Part shown: one piece after another, positions 34,968-46,831 of the stretch
Numbering within the stretch: position 1 is the stretch's first letter
How the letters are laid out: the number at the start of each line of letters is the position of its first letter
DNA from: Megalobrama amblycephala
Taxonomy: Eukaryota > Chordata > Actinopteri > Cypriniformes > Xenocyprididae
NCBI RefSeq assembly: GCF_018812025.1
Contig: NC_063054.1
Coordinates: forward strand, 33,404,065-33,468,064
Direction of reading: 5' to 3'
Length of the DNA: 64,000 bases
Notes under the pieces: generated by a model
The model's input: only the letters and a program-made list of their open reading frames with translations
What the model was told of the DNA's origin: nothing
Databases searched by the model: none
Translations under genes and position numbers: made by a program

Positions 34968-37676
34968 TAGGGGTGGGCGATATGACCAAAATCACGATAT
35001 GAGTAATTTTATATCACGATAACGATATATATCATAATGATATAGTATTTTTTAAAATAAGGTTTTTATGATATCAAAATGTTTCATACCATTGAATTTT
35101 TATAATTCTTAACATTTTCAATATCATTTAAAAAATTGCCTAAAATCAGAAAAAAACAAAAACAAAAATCGAGCTTCCTGAAGACAAGTAAACAGTGATA
35201 AAGAGCAAAGAAAACAAACTACAATGGAACAAAAGACACAGACAAAATAGACCTACATAAAAAACTTCAAGCACTAGAAATAGGCTACTAAGTTACATAA
35301 AATGTATAATGTAGTCAAATGTATAAAAAAAACAATGCATAGTCTTTACTGTGTAAATTAAATATGCATTTATTCTTATTAAAGTTACAAAAGCAAGCAG
35401 TGAGATTTTTTTTCTTTTTTGTTGTTTGATTAGCATTAATCCGCTTGTTAAGTCGTGACGTAAGGAACGCCGTTTCCGGGTCCAAGCCTCGACTCGTTTC
35501 ACTTGAGAATGCCATCGACGGCCGTTTATGAGCGCTATTTATTCATTTTAAACATCAATCATTTTAAAAAGTTAAACATTTTAAATACTTACAGTCTACA
35601 CAACAGTCTCCGTGCTTGCAGCATCACAGATATTAATATTTTAACGATTTATAAAAGATGAATCATTGTCTGGCCATCTGGAATTCTGGTATGGAGATAA
35701 AGGTTATAATTATATATTTTTTTTAGTATTACACCACATCGTGTATGTATATTAGCACCATTTGTTGTTTTCTTGTGGTATGAGATAGAGCGTTTTTTTT
35801 TTTTGCTTTTTTTTTTTTTTTATGAGATAGAGCGTTAGGACCCGGAAGCGCTGCCGCGTGACGTCAGACTTAACAACCGGATAATGATAGCAGGTAAATT
35901 TGGATGCTGTCCCTTTAAGACTGACTCCACCAATTAGCACTATAACTTCCGCGATCACGGAATTGCGGAATCCAGTCATAAAAAAGGAATTTACTATATA
36001 ACACGGAATGTCACGGAATTTGTCAAATTTTTGATGAATGAATTAAAAGCAGGCCAGTACACGTAAATTAAATCGCGATATAGACTAGTGACTGAATATT
36101 AAACCGCAAAAGACTATTTAAACATGAATCCTGCATGCCTGTGTGCCTCTGAAATGAATGATGCGGAAGCGCAGTTTCATTTACCTCACACCTCCTCACA
36201 CACAATCGCGCGGTCGCACGCACGCTGAAGCACGCGCGACGCTCGCAGTGTTGTAGTCCTCTGTCGCCTCACTATATGAACGCACGAATTCATCTCCGAG
36301 CTGCTCTGAAAGTCACTTCATTTAACCGCTTCGTTTGAGAAAACTACCGTCATAAACACAGAGAAACTCAAAGCTCTAGGCAAACCGTCAAAATAAAAGT
36401 TCGATTTAACTTGACAAACATATTACTGTTGTACAGTAGAATTTAGATAAATTAATTTAATAATAAATTATTAAAATATATTTTAAACAATAATCTCAGT
36501 GTTTCTTCCATGTTTTAATTTTAACAGTAAAGCTCTGTTGTGCAGCACATTGTTTGACAAAAAAGTTTAATTTCATGATTAAAAGATAAATTAAATGGTA
36601 TGCGTTCATTTGATTGCCAGAAAAATATAAGTACACAACAGAACTTCTGAAGAAAAATGTTTGATTATTAAAATGGAATTAAACCAATAAAATGGAATCC
36701 AGAAAACAGAATTTGGTAAAAATAAAGTTTGAGGGGAAAGAATAAAACGTAGGGCCCTAAAAAATGTTTTTTTTTTTTGTTTTTTTTGTTAAACTTTTAT
36801 TAAATTGTTGGTAAATTGGACAAGATTCATTATTTCAATAAATTAGACATGTTTTTTGATTCCTAAAATTTAATTTAACCATTAAAATGGAGTCAAAAAA
36901 TAAATAAAAAGGAAAAAAAAAACAGAATCCAGAAAAATTAAAATGGAAAAAACAGAATTTGGGAAAAAAATGAAACGGAATTTGGGAAAAAATAAAACGG
37001 ATTTTATAGGGCTCTACCAATCCGTTATACTCAAGCCTTGTCTTTCTCAACTGTACCTTAAGACAAAAATGGCGGTTACTTGCAAATACATGTTCACTTT
37101 GACACATAGGTATGTGTATTTAACCGTTCAAGCGCAATTAGGCATCTCTCAAGTGAAAAATTCAAGCGCGTCTCTCAGACAGTGCTGTCTTTCACTGCTA
37201 ATTGCGCTTTAATGGTTTAAAACCAATTGTTTTTAAACCACAATGCTTAAAAACGCAAGCAAACGATAAGCTTTCGTGATGCACAGCACAGCAACCTCAC
37301 GTGAGCATAACCACGACAGAGACGATAGTCCAACTTCTCTACCGGTTGACAAATTTCTACAGGTTATTCGTGTCTACCAGTTTATCCCCCACCCCTACAT
37401 ATTGTGCTTAATAACACTTTAACATCGAGCACGTCCCTAATTCATGATCACCTTCTGAGCGAGGCTGTGCACACTCTTTGGCAGTATGCCAGTCAGCACG
37501 AGCGCTGCACCGAGTTCCTTTTCAGGATATTTTGCACTTATAACTATTTTTAACATCAAGCAGTGTCAATAGTGCTATATATTTACATACCACGATATAT
37601 ACGATATAGTAAAGTCTCTAACGATAGACATTTTATTCCATGATCACAATATATATCGTCATACTGCCCAGCCCTA
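34968..37676. mobile_element. hAT-like non-autonomous element, 2.7 kb, with perfect 8 bp target duplication
   Basis: The left end taggggtgggcgatatg and right end catactgcccagcccta are inverted repeats. ATATAGAC lies directly outside both (34960-34967 and 37677-37684), an 8 bp duplication as made by hAT transposases. Both subterminal regions are rich in cgatat-type motifs. No hAT transposase frame is visible. The interior includes a CpG-rich stretch (about 36170-36260) and low-complexity AT sequence. Confidence 0.9.
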
Positions 37677-40540
37677 ATATAGACTTAACAACATGCAAAA
37701 TAAATAAATAAAATAAATAGCATTACATAGACTGTATAAAAAGGTTAAACAAAAACAGTTATTTTCATTTACCTTGCATGATAATATTCATGGACCTGAC
37801 AAATTTGGCTGCTTTGTTTACAAAGTTACAGATGAATTTGCACCAAAATACTGTAGATTTTAATTGGATGTTCTACCTTTGACATCAGCAACTAAATATG
37901 AAAAGGGTTTCTCCTATCTCTAAAATAATAATAAAAACATTTATTTTGCTATCCTAATTATGTAATTATTAAATATAATTATATTGTTAGTTGCAATTTA
38001 TTATTTTAGTATTTTGCAGTTTCCCAGACTGTGACCCTATTAGAACAGAAACGTGACCCACTTTTGGGTTTCAACCCACCAGCTGAAAGCTGCCTTAGAC
38101 TACTAGTCCACAAAGATTAAAAACATTAATTATTTAGTTTTTTATATAGCATGAATGTGTTGGCTAATGCATCATTTTCTTTAAGAACGCTAACAACAAG
38201 CAGTCAAAACTGTGCACAAAAACCAGAGGCACATTTTCAGACATGTTTTTAATTTTTAATTCCCTCAGTTACTCAGGAGAGAGCTTGAAAGTCTTCCAAA
38301 AATGGGTCTAAGATTGCCTTGAAAAAATAAAACTTTGGGTTGCTCATGAACACTTTTTGTTATTTTATTAAAATCCCTAATAAAATTACAGAGACAAAAT
38401 CTTAACTCATGAATATTAGGTTGTGGCTGTGCACAAATAATTTAGCATTATATTTTAGTATTACACAGAGATTAGATGAATTAGTTCCTACATCCACCAT
38501 TGTCAGTCCCAGGATTTTAAAATGCGCAAAAACATGTCCACAAAAACTAGAAAATACAACTTCAGTGTTAAAACAACAATGACATATAAATAAACAGCTC
38601 TTATTTTTTCTCAGCCAAACAATTCCCCTGCTTGATTATTTGGAAACAAAGTGACCTTCGACTGCAATTCTCAAGCTTTGTGTGTCCGGCTCCCACTTCA
38701 TTTCCATAATTGTCTAGACATCTGATTAGGTGAGAGCCGTTTGGCCACCTGAGAGCGGCACAATAGAGTTATCTCCTTTACAAATCCTGCTCTGTGAGAA
38801 ACTGTGACTCAGTCGAAGACGCATGTGCCACTCTCGTCACATCTATAGCGAACTCTCTCTCAGGATTGACCATGGAGGGTTCCATTATTCTCCAGTTTTC
38901 TTTCACCACACTATTTATACAGTTCATTCTCTCAGCCAGACAAAAATGAGCTGATAAGGGCAGCAGTGGACACAGAAGAAAAGGTGGTTCAGTGACTTTG
39001 ACTATGTTTGCTCTCTCTCAGTCAATGCATGTCGATGCCTGGAGCCTATCGCAAGTGATGTGCAAAAACTAGCTATATCTTTTTTTATGTTATCTGCTCC
39101 TTTACTGTGTGAAAAGGAAAATCTTTACAACCTGTTAAAGCAGTCTTGATGCACTGGTTTCCACCTTATCAGAACCAAACCATAATAGGTCCGTTTTCCA
39201 ATGGCGATGCAACAGCCTTACTGACTTTAAGTGAACATGGGAAGCTCCAATATCTTAGCATATTCTTTATATAATAACCTACAAGGCATTCAAAATGGAA
39301 CCAAACAATATATGATACCCAAAGCTTTTTTCCTGTTGTACCAGTAGAGTAATATATTTGAATACTACAATAAAAACAAAAGCATATTTTCAAGCAATCG
39401 GGCCTCCCCCAACCAACTCAAACATCACAAATACAGCTCTTACAGGTGCTTGTGAAGTCATGTCTCAGCAGGTAAAAGTAGGCTACTTTCAATAAAAGGT
39501 CCAACATATTAGGAATACTTTTAGCTGTGTTGCTATGTGTCATGATGAGTAAGCAACTCACAATAAACCCATCCATTGTATCTGCACTAGGCACGTTTTG
39601 ATGCACCACAAGTGTTTGAGGCTGTCTACACTTGACACATCAAAGTAAACATTATAAACTGGTATATTTGTCTTTCTGAATGGGTGCATGATGATGCTGA
39701 ATGATCTTGAAGCGTCCATTGTAACGTGTTGCATTGCAGTGCCCAGTTTGCTTTGACATGTTCATAAGCTGTTTAATCTTTAAAGGCTTGAAATTCTGTA
39801 ACTGAAGTTGAACGTCTTTTCCAATGTTACACGTCAGTCATGGACCCATACTGGCTAAACACCCCCAGGCTCTGCCTGCTACGGTAGCCACGCCCCAAAC
39901 TCACACTATTGGTTGAGCTGGAAAGAGATTGACAGATCTGAGCAGATTGCTCTCAATGTTTAGATGGTGACTGAAGGGCTCAATCTTTACTTTTGGAGGA
40001 GATAAACCCACAAATGGCATACTAATAGTAGTCAATGACCAATAAACTGGGTTGAGAGAATGCATTTTAACACGAAAAACCTTCACCTTTAATAATAATT
40101 TTTAAATATACTATATTTATTGTTAATTTATTTTTGTTCATATTTTGTATTCATAATTTACTTCAATATTAACAAATTAATTCATATGAATTTATACTTG
40201 AAAAGATGTGTAAATTAAGATTAATACATGCTAGCTAATGCATTGCATAAAGTTAACATAATGTTAATAAATAGAATCTTATTATTAAGTGTCATCAAAT
40301 AATTCATTTGCCGAGAACAAACTATGAAGTGTGTGTTATTAGTTTACTTCGGTTGAGTAAAAGCTTCTTAAATATTCTTGAAAAATAGCACTGAAAATTG
40401 AAATAACTTCACAAAATCATTCGCTTATCTACTGAACAGTTGCTTTCCACCATCTTTCACGAAGACACAACTCAGGCATCACTGAGAAATTAGAATTTTT
40501 TATTGCTAAATAGGACTTTGTTTGGTCAGTTATGTGCATT

Positions 40541-40920
40541 TACAGTACCACAAAGGATTCTTAACTGTTTTTGAAAGAAGTCTCTTATTTTCACCAAGAC
40601 TGCATTTATTTGATCAAAAATACAGTAAAAAAATATATATTATTATTATTTAAAATAACTGTTTTTAAAATATTTAAAAATGTAATTCATTCCTGATTCA
40701 TTTACTCAGCATCTTTACTCCAGTCTTCAGTGGCACATGATCCTTCAGAAATCATTCTAATATGCTGATTTGCTGCTCAAGAAACATTTCTTATTATTCA
40801 GGATTCTGTGATGAACAGAAAGAAAAAACAACAACAGCAGCATTTATGTGAAATTGAAATCTTTTGATAAATGTAATGCATCCTTGCTGAATAAAAGTAA
40901 TACATTCTTTAAAAAACCTG
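40541..40920 (+). mobile_element. MITE copy
   Basis: Same phrase order as the copy at 2.2 kb: agaagtctcttattttcacc, aagactgcatttatttgatc, cagaaatcattctaatatgc, ending ctgaataaaagtaatacatt. Confidence 0.75.
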
Positions 40921-41802
40921 AATTACACTGAATTATTGAACAGTAGTGTAACTCATAGATATGATAATTTTGACTCCACTTGAGGGTATGCAAAGCTCCT
41001 GTGTCCTGCAGAGCCTTTTCATGGGAGGACGTGTAAAGAATAACACTAGATATCTACCTGTGCAACAATCAACAGTGAAAGGCAAAACACAGTCCCGAGA
41101 GGATGCTCATGAAATGAAAGTGGCAGCCATCCTGTACAGGACTATATTAAAATTCAGTAGGCAGTCAGAGTGCCAGCATTCATTTTAATCTCAGAATGTC
41201 CTGGAAGTTACACAGTCAACCTGATGCACACTGAATGACTGTGAGAAAAATACAGTCTAGCTATTTCACTTGCAAAGAGAGTAAATTTGACTGATATTTG
41301 GGCTATTACGTTTAAGTCTAGTCATATTTCTCTGAAAAAGTTCAATTAGTACATTCCAGTAGAGCGCTAAAATTGCAACCAGCCACAGCCATGAGCTCGG
41401 TGCGTATAATCGAGCGAGCTAGCCGTCTAGACAAGATTTAAAGGCATCATAAGTACGCTTCTGGCGTGACGTCTAGTCTAAACAATCGTTGACCAGGTTA
41501 ATCGATTCAAAAGTTGACTATTTTACTGTGTGTACTTAGAGAATTATGTTGTTAGCTTAGCAACATGCTAAAGTTAAACTCTAATGAATCAGCAGTGAAC
41601 ATTTAGCCCGAAACTTTATTCACATATTGTCAGAGAACGTACCACATTTAACAAAGAATTTATTTCTCGGCCGCTAATAAAATACATAAGTCTAAATCTA
41701 TGTATGCATAAACACACAAGATCCACCATGTTGTCACGTTACCTACAGTACATCATCAGCCGCATTGCTGTTCCCCTTCACTTATGAAGCTCAAAATATT
41801 AA

Positions 41803-42712
41803 AGGTGCCCTAGATTCAAAAATTGAATTTACCTCGGCATAGTTGAATAACAAGAGTTCAGTACATAGAAATGAGATACAGTGAGTCTCAAACTCCATTG
41901 TTTCCTCCTTCTTATATAAATCTCATTTGTTTAAAAGACCTCCAAAGAACAGGCGAATCTCAACATAACACTGACTGTTACGTAACAGTCGGGGTGTACG
42001 CCCCCAATATTTGCATATGCCAGCCCATGTTCAAAGCATTACACAAGGGCAGGACGTCTGGATGTGCACAGCTGAATCATCAGACAAGGTAAGCAAGCAA
42101 GAACAATGGCGAAAAATGATATCATGATATTTTTAGTGATATTTGTGAATTGTCTTTCTAAATGTTTCGTTAGCATGTTGCTAATGTACTGATAAATGTG
42201 GTTAAAGTTACCATCGTTTCTTACTGTATTCACAGAGACAAGAGCCGTCGCTATTTTCATTTTTAAACACTCGCAGTCTGTATAATTCATAAACACAACT
42301 TCATTCTTTATAAATCTCTCCAACAGTGTGTAATGTTAGCTTTAGCCACGGAGCATACTATCAAACTCATTCAGAATCAAATGTAAACATCCAAATAAAT
42401 ACTATACTTACGCGATTAGACATGTTGCATGACGAAGACTTTGTAAAGATCCATTTTGAGGGTTACATTTGCTATGCGAACTTTCTTTTATGTTGTTTAA
42501 GGCAAGCGAGAGCTCTTGGGGCGTGGAGCACGAGAATTAAAGGGGCCGCACACCCTGAATCGGCTCATTTATAATGATGCCCCAAAATAGGCAGTTAAAA
42601 AAAATTAATTAAAAAAAAAAACTATGGGGTATTTTGAGCTGAAACTTCAGACACATTCAGGGGACACCTTAGACTGATATTACATCTTTTAAAAACATGT
42701 TCTTCGGCACCT
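41803..42712. mobile_element. TTAA-flanked element (piggyBac-like), long form 910 bp
   Basis: The ends aggtgccctaga and cggcacct are short inverted repeats with TTAA directly outside both (41799-41802, 42713-42716). It shares most of its length with the 470 bp element at 44401. No transposase frame. Confidence 0.8.
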
Positions 42713-44079
42713 TTAATAACTATAAAATCATATAAACAATCCTAAAATAACACTGAAACATGATGTAGTATTATATTTTATATATATTTTTATTATAGAA
42801 GAATGAGTCATAAATATCTAATTTGCTCAACAGGATTCTGTCATGATAGTAGTCGATTTGAAAGAGAACACAGGCTATTGAGTGTTATAAACATATAAAT
42901 TTCCAAACATAACTTGAGCTAGCATAGTTAGAAATGTTTTGCATTCACATAAAATCTAAGATTTTTATAACGCCTGCCTATGTAGACAATAGCAATCAAG
43001 GCAGCTCTCAAGGGTTTAGAACAGCCTTTGTAATGAGGGGTTTCACACCAGACTTTATTGGTCTTTTTTGATTTGCCACATTGGCTCAATCTTTAGTCCA
43101 GTGAATTTGGCAGTCAGTGAGTTTTCGGCCCACTCAGAACTGGAATATGAGAAAACCCATTACCTCCCACAACACTGGGAAGTCTTAATCACTTTGTACT
43201 TGAATCTGAGAGTCATTACAACTGTTCCAACATCAGTCAATAAGACCAAGACCATGATAATGATAATTACAGTCATTTGCAATGGTGCAGAGTGAACACC
43301 ATATTGTTCAGTGTATAAAGGCTGTCAGTAAATTGGTCCAGATCACTTCTGGGGCGACGAAGGGGTTTATTGTGTGGCTTCAATCACAGTCTGCTTCAAG
43401 ATGTGCCTCGGTAGGAGATTAAAACTGGTGTATAATATGCAATGAGAGCTTTTCTCACAGCTTTCGACTTGGCTTCAAGCTTGAGCCTGTTATATATAAT
43501 ATATTCTGTGTTTTAAAGAATGACGGACCATGTAAAATAAATATACCAGCTCTCTGTCGATAGATTCTGCATTCTCTGGCACACGGGATCGGTTTGTAAT
43601 TGGCAGGCTTATGAATATGCATTAAGTGAGGAAATGGTTATAATGAAGTTGAGAGATAGTGCTAATTAGAGTAATTATATGCATGGTATCCACTAAACTG
43701 CAAGGCACACCTTCAACGAAGAGGTAATTAAAGCAGTTGAAAAAGAACAGTTCGCTCTAACAGGAAAAACTTGGAAACAAAAACAACGTCGACTTCCCTC
43801 TATACTGTGTACATTAATCATGACTAAAAGGCTCATAAATGGTTTTGCAGCTCTAATTTCCTGCTATGTAAATGGGCATTGGCTGCTGTGAACCTTGAGA
43901 TGTAAAATACATTTATGTTTGGTCCTTTTGGTTTCATAGCAAAGTATTTCTTCAGCTTTCACAAATGTCATCTTCCTTTTCATTATGCAAAAGGTGAGAA
44001 GGAGTTTAATTTCTAAAAGTCTACAGTGCCGAAAGTGCTCATAGTTGAAGAAACACCCAGCTTTTCCCAGATTTTGTAT

Positions 44080-44262
44080 TTCAAATGCTGGTCTTTTGAA
44101 CTTTATATTTATCACAGAAATCTGAAAAAACAGTATCACAGTTTCCACAAAAAATATTAAGCAGCAAAAACAGTTTTCAACATTGATAATAAGAAATGTT
44201 TCTTAAACAGCAAATCATATTAGACTGATTTCTGATTAGAAGGATCATGTGACATTAATAGT
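44080..44262 (-). mobile_element. MITE fragment
   Basis: Contains gcagcaaaaacagttttcaa, attgataataagaaatgttt and aaggatcatgtgacatt, the inverse core of the recurrent family. Confidence 0.7.
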
Positions 44263-44400
44263 GTAATAGTCAAAACAAAATTTATTCAGACACCTTAAAC
44301 ATTTCATTCATTAATGCAGTTTATTCACTATAGTTTAAAAAAATGGTAATAAAATATGAGAAGATCTCAGAGTTAAACTGTGTCAGAAAAAAAGTCTTAA

Positions 44401-44870
44401 AGGTGCCCTAGAATCAAAAATTGAATTTACCTTGGCATAGTTGAATAACAAGAGTTCAGTACATGGAAAAGACATACATTGAGTTTCAAACTCCATTGCT
44501 TCCTCCTTCTTATGTAAATCTCATTTGTTTAAAAGATCTCTGAAAAACAGGCGAATCTCAACATAACACTGACTGTTACGTAACAGTCGGGATCATTAAT
44601 ATGTACGCCCCCAATATTTGCATATGCCAGTCCATGTTCAAGGCATTAGACAAGGGCAGCCAGTATTAACGTCTGGATCTGTGCACAGCTGAATCATCAG
44701 ACTAGATAAGCAAGCAAAAACAAGATTTAAAGGGGCCGCAGCCTGAATCGGTGCATATTTAATGATGCCCCAAAATAGGCAGTTAAAAAATTAATAAAAA
44801 AAGTCTATAGGGTATTTTGAGCTGAAACTTCACAGACACATTCAGGGGACACCTTAGACTTAGGGCACCT
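44401..44870. mobile_element. TTAA-flanked element (piggyBac-like), short form 470 bp
   Basis: The ends aggtgccctaga and tagggcacct are flanked by TTAA on both sides (44397-44400, 44871-44874). It matches both ends of the long form, including cataacactgactgttacgt and caatatttgcatatgccag, but lacks about 440 bp of its middle. Confidence 0.85.
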
Positions 44871-45831
44871 TTAATTATGTCAGATAATACTTAAGCAAAA
44901 CATGGTCAGGTCAAAGTGTCTGAATAATGTTTGGTTCCAAATTTTTATCAATTTCACTGGTAGTCCACTGTATTTTTGGGTATAATATGTCACAGTTTAC
45001 TTTATTTTGCTATCCTCAGTTACATAAATGAACTGACACATTATTAGGATGCATATGTGCATTACAGTCATGCTTGAGAGCAGCTCCACCAAAACAAGCA
45101 GGATAAAGCAGGGTACAATCCTTAGGGAAAGTGTGTTTTTTATAGTCTCAGAGTGTGACGACTGATTTAAAAAAAAAAAACTGAATACACAATTTCTCTT
45201 GAAATAGGGGAAAATATGACTAACCTATAATATAAATGCAGAGACATTAGAGATAGATGGCTGTGATGAAATACACCTGCCCAGATGAGGTCAGTTCAGG
45301 AAAATATTTCTATGCTCTGAAACTGAAATTCTGCATGCAGTCTCATAGAATATTTTTGACATTTACAATGTTTTTTTTCACACATTCAATGAAGGGGTCA
45401 TACAACAAGGTCTCGAGCTACACTTCCTTTGCCACAGGCATTAAAAAATAAGCTCACTTTAAATTCTATGTGCTGTCTTTGCCTCAGGTGCTACAGCCAA
45501 TAGCGAAAGCTGTCAGGTCTGTTTACAGAGCCAGTTCAAAATCAAATCTACCGGGTGTGAGAATGCTGAAAGTACATCTCTACAACACTCGTGGAATCTC
45601 AGAAATAATGTAAAGTTAACGAAACTCTTCTCTAGTCAGATCCCCAAAAGTTCAAAAAGATCCCCAAAAGATATACTGCAATAGTATTAAACCAATGCCC
45701 AGTCTAAACAAGTTAGCTAATCTGTTCACCACATTACTGAATCTATACAACAATGTCAAAAAGGGATATTTTAAGTTCTATTGTAATTTTTGTGTTTCGA
45801 TTATTATATAACATTAAGTGTGGGGTCGTTA

Positions 45832-46831
45832 NNNNNNNNNNNNNNNNNNNNNNNNNNNNNNNNNNNNNNNNNNNNNNNNNNNNNNNNNNNNNNNNNNNNN
45901 NNNNNNNNNNNNNNNNNNNNNNNNNNNNNNNNNNNNNNNNNNNNNNNNNNNNNNNNNNNNNNNNNNNNNNNNNNNNNNNNNNNNNNNNNNNNNNNNNNNN
46001 NNNNNNNNNNNNNNNNNNNNNNNNNNNNNNNNNNNNNNNNNNNNNNNNNNNNNNNNNNNNNNNNNNNNNNNNNNNNNNNNNNNNNNNNNNNNNNNNNNNN
46101 NNNNNNNNNNNNNNNNNNNNNNNNNNNNNNNNNNNNNNNNNNNNNNNNNNNNNNNNNNNNNNNNNNNNNNNNNNNNNNNNNNNNNNNNNNNNNNNNNNNN
46201 NNNNNNNNNNNNNNNNNNNNNNNNNNNNNNNNNNNNNNNNNNNNNNNNNNNNNNNNNNNNNNNNNNNNNNNNNNNNNNNNNNNNNNNNNNNNNNNNNNNN
46301 NNNNNNNNNNNNNNNNNNNNNNNNNNNNNNNNNNNNNNNNNNNNNNNNNNNNNNNNNNNNNNNNNNNNNNNNNNNNNNNNNNNNNNNNNNNNNNNNNNNN
46401 NNNNNNNNNNNNNNNNNNNNNNNNNNNNNNNNNNNNNNNNNNNNNNNNNNNNNNNNNNNNNNNNNNNNNNNNNNNNNNNNNNNNNNNNNNNNNNNNNNNN
46501 NNNNNNNNNNNNNNNNNNNNNNNNNNNNNNNNNNNNNNNNNNNNNNNNNNNNNNNNNNNNNNNNNNNNNNNNNNNNNNNNNNNNNNNNNNNNNNNNNNNN
46601 NNNNNNNNNNNNNNNNNNNNNNNNNNNNNNNNNNNNNNNNNNNNNNNNNNNNNNNNNNNNNNNNNNNNNNNNNNNNNNNNNNNNNNNNNNNNNNNNNNNN
46701 NNNNNNNNNNNNNNNNNNNNNNNNNNNNNNNNNNNNNNNNNNNNNNNNNNNNNNNNNNNNNNNNNNNNNNNNNNNNNNNNNNNNNNNNNNNNNNNNNNNN
46801 NNNNNNNNNNNNNNNNNNNNNNNNNNNNNNN
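45832..46831. other. Assembly gap, exactly 1000 N
   Basis: A run of exactly 1000 N, a conventional size for a gap of unknown length. It abuts the tandem array, so the array has probably been under-assembled. Reading frames across the N run are meaningless. Confidence 0.99.

Larger units (their letters stand above)
34436..45831. other. Sequence upstream of fam184a exon VIYALN (intron or intergenic) up to the gap
   Basis: No coding exon was recognised. I looked for a short exon encoding the conserved SKKIAQLTK-type sequence expected just before VIYALN and did not find one. It holds a 2.7 kb hAT-like element, MITE copies (40541, 44080), two TTAA-flanked elements, a possible repeat end near 39830-40090 (caccttta), and low-repeat stretches at about 38640-38960 and 43480-43870. 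Confidence 0.5.

Noticed and set aside
36160..36360. CpG-rich stretch as the fam184a promoter
   Set aside because: It lies inside the hAT-like element with clear target duplications, and no start exon or TATA/initiator context was found. Kept only as a possible cargo feature.
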